NCBI GenBank assembly: GCA_934646865.1 | Contig: CAKUEU010000067.1 | Span: 1-9,939, forward strand | DNA from: an uncultured Collinsella sp. | GTDB lineage: Bacteria > Actinomycetota > Coriobacteriia > Coriobacteriales > Coriobacteriaceae | Direction of reading: 5' to 3' | Length of the DNA stretch: 9,939 nucleotides | Shown here: one piece after another, positions 9,001 to 9,939 of the stretch | How positions within the stretch are numbered: position 1 is the stretch's first letter | Layout of the letters: the number at the start of each line of letters is the position of its first letter | Translations under genes and position numbers: made by a program | Notes under the pieces: generated by a model | Seen by the model: the letters and a program-made list of their open reading frames with translations, nothing else | Told to the model about the DNA's origin: nothing | Databases searched by the model: none

Positions 9001-9465
9001 GAGCCCGGTACGCTGACGGTGAAGAGGAAGCAGGGGCCCGTCAATCCCGACCCGGATAAACCCGATGGACCCGATCCGGACCAGCCGGACAAGCCCGAGC
9101 CCGATAAACCGGAACCTGACCAGCCGGACAAGCCGGACCCGGATAACCCGGATAAGCCGGAGCCCGACCAACCGGACAAGCCAGAGCCCGGTAAGCCCGA
9201 GCCGGATAAACCCGGATCGCCCGATTCCGACCAGTCGGATTCTAAGGACCCGGCAAAGCCCAGTAGTTCGGATGATTCCGCGGCCGATAAGGCAAAGGCC
9301 GATGGCAAGGAAAGCTCCGACAAGAAGGCTTCGTCCAAGTCGAGCGCTCAGCAGCTCGCCGATACGGGTGACAAGGCGCCGCTCGCTGTTGCTGTTGCCG
9401 CGGGCGCCGCTGCGCTTATCGCACTGGGGCTCGAGCTGCTCCGTCGCCGCCATCCAGGCGCGTAG
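1..9465 (+). CDS. Giant LPXTG-like cell-wall-anchored surface protein with InlB B-like repeats and Ig/MBG modules (5' partial)
   Basis: This is a probable surface adhesin or fibre covalently attached to peptidoglycan by a sortase; ligand unknown. The frame is open from base 1. The first in-frame GTG (13) is unlikely to be the start, because the residues around it (GDVQYTAHF) match the last strand of the repeats further on (GDATYTATF), so the gene begins upstream. Numbering residues from the GTG: helical insert 9-95; about 16 InlB B-like repeats of 72-94 residues, 96-1407, most with a G-Y-x-F-x-G-W core and a closing T-A-x-F strand; composite Ig/MBG modules 1408-2026, 2027-2471 and 2562-3006; Pro-Asp linkers 2472-2561 and about 3007-3070; Ser/Lys/Asp-rich stretch to 3114; LADTG at 3115-3119, hydrophobic helix 3121-3143, then RRRHPGA. 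No catalytic motif is visible. It ends at TAG 9463-9465, followed by a terminator. Surface anchoring is well supported; adhesion is inferred from the family. Confidence 0.93.
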   Translation, partial: LEGDVQYTAHFREATDPAESLAALKAALIAAITAAAVLATIYGLGEIVDPIAADAVIEIGMADNIEDVAAVGTKVLKEIKDIIDDHKKPHDPDKPHGDHKIEIIATAQPEVGGVVTGGGFHYEGTVATLEAVANPGYRFVCWKQDGVEVSTSPVKTMTITDLTPEIVKMTAVFEKDVDITAVAEADGVQADFSTGCTASPVKQSVKRGDKAMVTASEGPDYAFVGWFEDGIEVSREHTYSFNAEVDRHLVARFRKADKTVLVNTNPSDSAEVLCDGVPVVDGMVRAKDGDILTFTMRPKVRPDNPEKTYRFVEWRETDAQGITIANKQEVCEYRVNGNARIEAVMDGRDTHTVRAEADPLEGGTVTLKRGETAGMVLEVPEGERVTAEATPTEGYIFDGWYLSNGGSDATSTLVSSERSYTFEPMTDCVIQAKFTRACKVDVVVEPAAAMAGKYLVHGEGYCLKGEPATLSIELTAEASKQFTFKGWYDAKTDLLLGTDPSYLEFYPEDVECTVRAVFEENTYTVTAKAKKTFVERGTVEIEGHPGASSVTCGYGDTVMLKAKANDGYRFDHWKDDSGKEYDTAELVVKVTKSDTYTAIFTDSKPEVMVTADSWLGGTVTCNGTVVKPTTDKFKLGETLHLTAKAHPGFLFRGWYVNGRLKSLKHETSLVAKARGKTGRCVVTAAFAPVDTVCVPLADPAEGGTVKASRILADRGAEVALKATPNPGYVFTGWYTADGKLESTDAEFTCHQERCHVHIARFMAKSYEVDATTVVDSGTGSLVESSAAGWVEGTGTVEAGHAATLTAHALSGYAFEYWADASGAVVSRDTTYHVVPTSDTTLQAVFLAKQYTVDVSCEESVGTVKGAGTYAAGQVVTVRAVAAEDTAFVGWFRNGTCVSSKKTYRFTVREDTSLYAVFASGSYVVSTVASPAEGGAVSGFGGYEAGDRATLRAIANTGYSFAGWTDDKGETISENADCTVKVTGDATYTATFKPKSYQVVLSSSDDGVGTLSGEGSYQFGDTIELNATPMGTKRFVGWYVLDTEGNKSLLSCVAHCWVKLDKDMVEGLEDDTLELQAVFADPYEVAVTGEVVVKDKASSRGCRVTGSGSFAVGDQVELTAVAGMGYRFVGWSTDKEGTSIVETATTLDVTATQDMTYYAQFESDGQVTITVTGSSIFRGTALLVDGIPAGSRSYDRGDMFMAIAIPWKKYHFSHWVDDAGVTVSYSAFYIGTAKENRQLTAVFYETGCDVQVATYPKDAGFSMVALGTGGSYHSAAIMFTVPHKGWKFKYWVDENGLPVGATPVINRVVFGNRTFTAVYERASMTVTAVDPREGGHVEGSSEDESLGYAVTNEVENGESTTLTAVPDAGYVFDGWYARNDDGSLGDEPLSTDAVWTFVPEDNMTVEARFAEAPKYKVTARAVNGSVDPESASVATDGKVTLSATPDEGCYLTRVTVAEEAGEDGSAGNAYDLDISDYKGGAYAVTLSGVSAPQQVTFEFANAAAPEVLAQPQDASAYEGDPVELSVGAEAGRNVRVHAAVSSGSAADVKLSYQWYRVSADGNVKLKGETGETLSIAQLDSDSEGEYFCRITQSYLGTVTKTDTEHAAVSIVPREALVFNGRVLPAATAHDDYRVVIAGARGGKAPYAYNLDEVEVPEGIQLTQADDGTGALVLSGVPSATGVCRFKIRCTDDLGNKRVANFALVVKAKEAPLAFEGQSFTYNATAQAPKLSGVPEGCEDDVKLTYVGTGDTHYSSDKAPVDAGTYRAAATLDANGYVGNANGDFVIEKAPVDISIETSDVTYDGARHGAAVAVAGLDASAYSVTYRGVDGTSYGPTALEPCDSGSYRVTVKVDDPNYQGKKSAEFSIAKASQVITGTTSYSGVYGGDPIVFDNTAQTPVTFELVDSAEDDASPISIKGRCATVKAAGTAHVVAHAKASRNYLAAEDVELAVTVAPAQLLVKVDDAERFEGQANPEFTSSLVSRCDTSDVKVTYFCSANKKSPAGEYQIDATVADPNFDVAVEPGTLTVKKKPERYKVTAKAVNGSVDNASVTVVEGGDAALSATPDEGCYLERVTVSEVGSDEAVDLDISDYKGGAYEVTLSDITASQKVTFEFAKADVPRVVAQPQDVSAHEGDSAVLSVAAEAGENVANHAASSTGSAAEIELSYQWFRMVDGKAVALEGETGETLSLSNLDDERAGEYFCRITQHYLGTEKQTDSDCASVSVVAWDALVFNGDVLPAASAHSTYLATIAGAAGGKAPYEYTWDETKLPGGLKLSRTSGGLTLSGTPSKTGVSTFDVTCTDARGETATAHFALVVQAKRVKLAFADGDFTYSGAPQAPEVTGAPKVCKGDLKVKYYGTGSTQYSSTEAPTDAGTYRAVATLRAHGYAGAAACEFKIAPAKLTVKVDDAERFEGEANPAFTSSLESAVDTSGVKAEYSCDADESSPAGEYQIGATVADPNFDVEVVPGTLTVKKKQEPVDPDPVVPDPDNPDNPDPDNPDPDRPDPDPNPDNPDPDNPDPDNPEPDPNPDNPDPGKPDPDPKPDPDQPNPDNPDPDKPEPDNPDKPERFEVTTRAVNGSVDNASITVDAGGNATLSATPDEGCYLERATVTEDGSDKAVDLDISDYEGGAYKVTLSGVTASQEVTFEFAKADAPKVIAQPQDASAHEGDSAVLSVAAEAGKAVLDHASSSTGSAADVELSYQWFHMVDGEAVALEGETGETLVIENLDDDCAGEYFCRITQRYLGTETQADSDRAVVSVVPRDALVFNGGLLPAARAHSAYRVTIAGAAGGESPYEYTWDEADLPDGFMLTRAAGGLMLSGTPSKAGVFSFDVTCKDAQGETVTAHLVLVVRTKRVELAFEGGNFVYSGDAQAPEVTGVPKVCEGDLRVRYYGTGGTHYSSSEAPTDAGTYRAVATLRSNGYVGAAARKFKITPAKLKVKVDDAERYEGEANPAFTSSLESAVDTSGVKVEYSCDADESSPAGEYKIGAMVTDPNFEVEVEPGTLTVKRKQGPVNPDPDKPDGPDPDQPDKPEPDKPEPDQPDKPDPDNPDKPEPDQPDKPEPGKPEPDKPGSPDSDQSDSKDPAKPSSSDDSAADKAKADGKESSDKKASSKSSAQQLADTGDKAPLAVAVAAGAAALIALGLELLRRRHPGA
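37..297 (+). other. Helical, hydrophobic insert with His/Asp/Lys/Pro tail inside the surface protein
   Basis: Residues 9-95 (numbered from the GTG at 13) do not look like the beta repeats on either side. Residues about 17-40 form an Ala/Leu/Ile-rich stretch broken only by Lys21 and long enough to cross a membrane. It is followed by an amphipathic, helix-like segment (about 55-80) and a short charged tail with His82, His86, His92 and His95 among Asp, Lys and Pro. The tail resembles a miniature Pro-Asp linker. I do not recognise a named domain. It may be a buried helical domain, a true membrane segment, or the remnant of an N-terminus from a gene fusion; the sequence does not decide. Confidence 0.5.
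298..4233 (+). repeat. Array of about 16 degenerate InlB B-like (Flg_new_2-type) repeats
   Basis: Residues 96-1407 divide into about 16 tandem units, starting near residues 96, 172, 252, 346, 432, 517, 601, 686, 761, 845, 917, 991, 1077, 1161, 1242 and 1317. Each begins with an alternating hydrophobic strand (for example YTVTA), often followed by P-x-E-G-G-x-V. Then comes a strand pair around G-D-x-V-x-L-x-A, the core G-Y-x-F-x-G-W, a turn with D-G or N-G, and a final strand ending T-A-x-F. These are marks of the InlB B-repeat/bacterial repeat families, which form beta-rich stalks in Gram-positive surface proteins. Units are highly diverged from one another, so the array is old rather than freshly amplified. 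Some units depart from consensus: the third has FVEW and the fourteenth FSHW in place of FxGW. Confidence 0.85.
4234..6090 (+). repeat. Composite Ig-like/MBG module, copy 1 (long form)
   Basis: Residues 1408-2026. Domain order: a beta repeat (about 1408-1494, ending VTFEF); an Ig-like domain (about 1499-1606, with SYQWYR and GEYFCRITQ); a putative-Ig/He_PIG-like domain (about 1609-1700, with LVLSGVPSATG); a YDG/MBG-like domain (about 1706-1784, with DAGTYRAAATL); two extra domains (about 1782-1948); and an MBG_2-like domain (about 1953-2026, starting LLVKVDDAERFEG). It shares all five basic domains with the two later copies but carries 167 additional residues and a few small indels. It joins directly to copy 2 with no Pro-Asp linker. 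Domain names are my recognition of family patterns, not search results. Confidence 0.75.
5356..5856 (+). other. Two-domain segment unique to module copy 1 (MBG/YDG-like plus Big-like)
   Basis: Residues 1782-1948 have no counterpart in module copies 2 and 3, which pass directly from the YDG/MBG-like domain into the MBG_2-like domain. The first part (about 1785-1866) has VTYDGARHG, then GTSYGP, then DSGSYRVTVKVDDPNYQG and a closing FSIAKA, a typical MBG/YDG-type stalk domain. The second part (about 1867-1948) starts QVITGTTSYSGVYGGDP and contains ISIKGRCATVKAAGTAHV, like bacterial Ig-like (Big-type) domains. It is either a gain in copy 1 or a loss from the ancestor of copies 2 and 3. Confidence 0.65.
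6091..7425 (+). repeat. Composite Ig-like/MBG module, copy 2 (short form)
   Basis: Residues 2027-2471, exactly 445 residues, the same length as copy 3. Domains in order: beta repeat (2027-2110), Ig-like (about 2114-2221, with SYQWFRM and GEYFCRITQ), He_PIG-like (about 2225-2313, with LTLSGTPSKTG), YDG/MBG-like (about 2317-2396, with TDAGTYRAVATL) and MBG_2-like (2397-2471, with VKVDDAERFEGEANPAF). Aligned to copy 3 without gaps I count about 99 differences, roughly 78% identity. Blocks such as SATPDEGCYLER, HEGDSAVLSVAAEAG and DESSPAGEY are unchanged. Confidence 0.8.
7426..7695 (+). repeat. Pro-Asp-rich linker 1 (DPDNP-type)
   Basis: Residues 2472-2561 are almost entirely Pro, Asp and Asn with some Glu, Lys and Gln, built from short units such as DPDNP and DPDPNP. 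At DNA level it is a low-complexity tract of reiterated CCGGAT/CCGGAC/CCCGAC codon pairs. Such Pro-Asp stretches are common extended spacers in Gram-positive wall proteins. Here the linker separates module copies 2 and 3 rather than lying only next to the wall. It ends in KPER, the same residues that join copy 1 directly to copy 2. Replication slippage could change its length. Confidence 0.85.
7696..9030 (+). repeat. Composite Ig-like/MBG module, copy 3 (short form)
   Basis: Residues 2562-3006, again 445 residues and colinear with copy 2. It has a beta repeat (with SATPDEGCYLERATV), an Ig-like domain (SYQWFHM, GEYFCRITQ), a He_PIG-like domain (LMLSGTPSKAG), a YDG/MBG-like domain (TDAGTYRAVATL) and an MBG_2-like domain (VKVDDAERYEGEANPAF). 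The offset from copy 2 is 1,605 bases, meaning module plus linker 1 is the duplicated unit. It leads directly into the wall-proximal Pro-Asp linker. Confidence 0.8.
9031..9354 (+). repeat. Pro-Asp linker 2 and Ser/Lys/Asp-rich wall-spanning segment
   Basis: Residues 3007-3114. The first part repeats D/E-P-D-K/Q-P units (for example DQPDKPEPDKPEP) and differs from linker 1 in using Lys, Glu and Gln in place of most Asn. From about residue 3068 it changes to a hydrophilic Ser/Lys/Asp/Ala mixture leading to the sorting signal. This composition and position are typical of the segment that threads the peptidoglycan in sortase-anchored proteins. Confidence 0.85.
9355..9462 (+). other. C-terminal cell wall sorting signal (LADTG, membrane helix, basic tail)
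   Basis: Residues 3115-3150 form the classic three-part sortase substrate: the pentapeptide LADTG at 3115-3119 (9355-9369), a hydrophobic helix of about 23 residues rich in Ala, Val and Leu (3121-3143), and a positive tail RRRHPGA. Sortases cut between Thr and Gly of LPXTG and attach the Thr to the wall. Here the usual Pro is replaced by Ala, so the motif is LAxTG-like. No sortase gene is within the window. Confidence 0.9.
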
Positions 9466-9522
9466 CGCACTCGCTTGGCAGCCAGATTGACTCCCTGGCA
9501 GGATGTGGCCTGCTAAAGCGTT

Positions 9523-9528
9523 TATACT
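9523..9528 (+). promoter_or_regulatory. Possible -10 element upstream of the transporter gene
   Basis: TATACT fits the TANNNT consensus well and lies 55 bases before the transporter start codon. No good -35 hexamer is seen 15-19 bases upstream. TTGACT at 9487-9492 is 30 bases away, too far to pair with it. If used, transcription would begin near 9534-9536, inside the left arm of the terminator hairpin. This is tentative. Confidence 0.35.
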
Positions 9529-9530
9529 TG

Positions 9531-9560
9531 CGGGACGGGTGTTTTGCCCGTCCCGTTTTT
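9531..9560 (+). terminator. Intrinsic (Rho-independent) terminator after the surface protein gene
   Basis: The arms CGGGACGGG (9531-9539) and CCCGTCCCG (9547-9555) pair perfectly over 9 bp around a 7-base loop (9540-9546), and five T residues (9556-9560) follow at once. It sits 66 bases after the stop codon of the surface protein gene and 24 bases before the transporter start. It most likely ends the surface protein transcript. It may also act in the leader of the transporter mRNA if that transcript starts upstream of the hairpin. Confidence 0.85.
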
Positions 9561-9571
9561 GCTTCGACCCG

Positions 9572-9578
9572 AAAGGTG
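9572..9578 (+). promoter_or_regulatory. Ribosome binding site for the transporter gene
   Basis: AAAGGTG ends five bases before the ATG at 9584 and resembles the Shine-Dalgarno core AGGAGG/AAGGTG. Its spacing supports the chosen start codon. Confidence 0.7.
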
Positions 9579-9583
9579 TGCCT

Positions 9584-9939
9584 ATGGCCTCATCCGCATC
9601 GCGCGGTCTGCGCTCCGACCATGTCGTTACCGTTGGCATCGCTCTATTCTCGATGCTCTTTGGCGCAGGCAACTTGATTATTCCGCCGCTGTTGGCGCTT
9701 CAGGCCGGCACGGCCACGCCGCTTGCCATGGTCGGCTTTTTGATTGCCGCTATCGGCCTGCCCGTCATGGGCTTTATCGCCGTGGCACTTGCTGGAACGG
9801 CGCGCGAGCTGGCCGGCCGCGTGCACCCCAAGTTTGGCGAGTTCTTCGTCGCGGCAGTGTACCTGGCGATCGGTCCGTGCCTGGCCATTCCTCGTACGAG
9901 CTCCACGGCCTTCGAGATGCTGGTGCCGCTGCTGCCCGA
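9584..9939 (+). CDS. brnQ: Branched-chain amino acid carrier, BrnQ/LIVCS family (3' partial)
   Basis: The product is an integral membrane symporter expected to import leucine, isoleucine and valine with a cation (Na+ in studied Gram-positive members). Only the first 118 codons plus two bases are present. Starting at the ATG, residues about 14-41 form the first membrane segment with the family signature FGAGNLIIPP (26-35) followed by LALQAG. A second hydrophobic segment (about 47-70) contains AAIGLPVMG. A third begins near residue 86 and carries the conserved GPCLAIPRTSSTAFE (97-111), which matches the GPxxAxPRTxxxxFE pattern of BrnQ proteins. Full family members are about 430-450 residues with about 12 helices, so roughly a quarter is visible. 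The ribosome binding site at 9572-9578 supports the start. It is separated from the surface protein gene by a terminator, so it is probably transcribed independently. Confidence 0.9.
   Translation, partial: MASSASRGLRSDHVVTVGIALFSMLFGAGNLIIPPLLALQAGTATPLAMVGFLIAAIGLPVMGFIAVALAGTARELAGRVHPKFGEFFVAAVYLAIGPCLAIPRTSSTAFEMLVPLLP

Noticed and set aside
9487..9492. TTGACT as a -35 element
   Set aside because: It lies 30 bases from the TATACT at 9523, too far for a normal promoter, and no better -10 was seen at 15-19 bases from it.
9481..9499. Small inverted repeat GCCAG/CTGGC just after the surface protein gene
   Set aside because: Only 5 bp of stem around a 9-base loop and no following T run; too weak to call next to the strong hairpin at 9531-9560.
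7204..9672. Minus-strand open frame of 822 codons covering the 3' end of the surface protein gene, the intergenic region and the transporter start
   Set aside because: Same in-register artefact; it runs across the terminator and into the transporter gene and encodes low-complexity Arg/Gly/Ile/Val repeats opposite the Pro-Asp linkers.

Overview
This 9.9 kb window is almost entirely one very long gene for a cell-wall-anchored surface protein. It also holds a short intergenic region and the first 118 codons of a branched-chain amino acid transporter. The high-GC, G/C-ending codon use, the LPXTG-like C-terminal sorting signal and the long strings of InlB-type repeats with MBG/YDG/Ig-like modules point to a Gram-positive, high-GC gut-type bacterium. 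I suspect a member of the Coriobacteriia such as Collinsella. That assignment is an inference from style, not from a marker gene.

Layout. (1) Positions 1-9465, + strand: an open frame already open at base 1, so the start codon and any signal peptide lie upstream. The visible part is 3,154 codons. In order it holds the last strand of an upstream beta repeat, an 87-residue helical insert with a strongly hydrophobic stretch and a His/Asp/Lys/Pro tail (37-297), about 16 degenerate InlB B-like repeats (298-4233), three copies of a composite Ig-like/MBG module (4234-6090, 6091-7425, 7696-9030), two Pro-Asp-rich linkers (7426-7695 and 9031-9354), and an LADTG sorting signal with membrane helix and basic tail (9355-9462). 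(2) Positions 9466-9583: an intergenic region with a strong intrinsic terminator, a -10-like element directly in front of it and a good ribosome binding site. (3) Positions 9584-9939, + strand: the 5' end of a BrnQ/LIVCS-family branched-chain amino acid carrier, cut off by the window end.

Reading. The large protein looks like a long, modular, sortase-attached fibre or adhesin. The C-terminal modules and Pro-Asp linkers would span the wall, and the InlB-like array and whatever lies upstream would be presented outward. The transporter is functionally unrelated and probably has its own transcript. I see no RNA gene, CRISPR array, insertion sequence or phage gene. The most unusual points are the module-plus-linker duplication (copies 2 and 3 align over 445 residues without gaps, about 78% identical by hand count), the extra 167-residue two-domain segment found only in copy 1, and the hydrophobic helical insert inside a wall-anchored beta fibre. 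I do not see convincing evidence for an undescribed multi-gene system.
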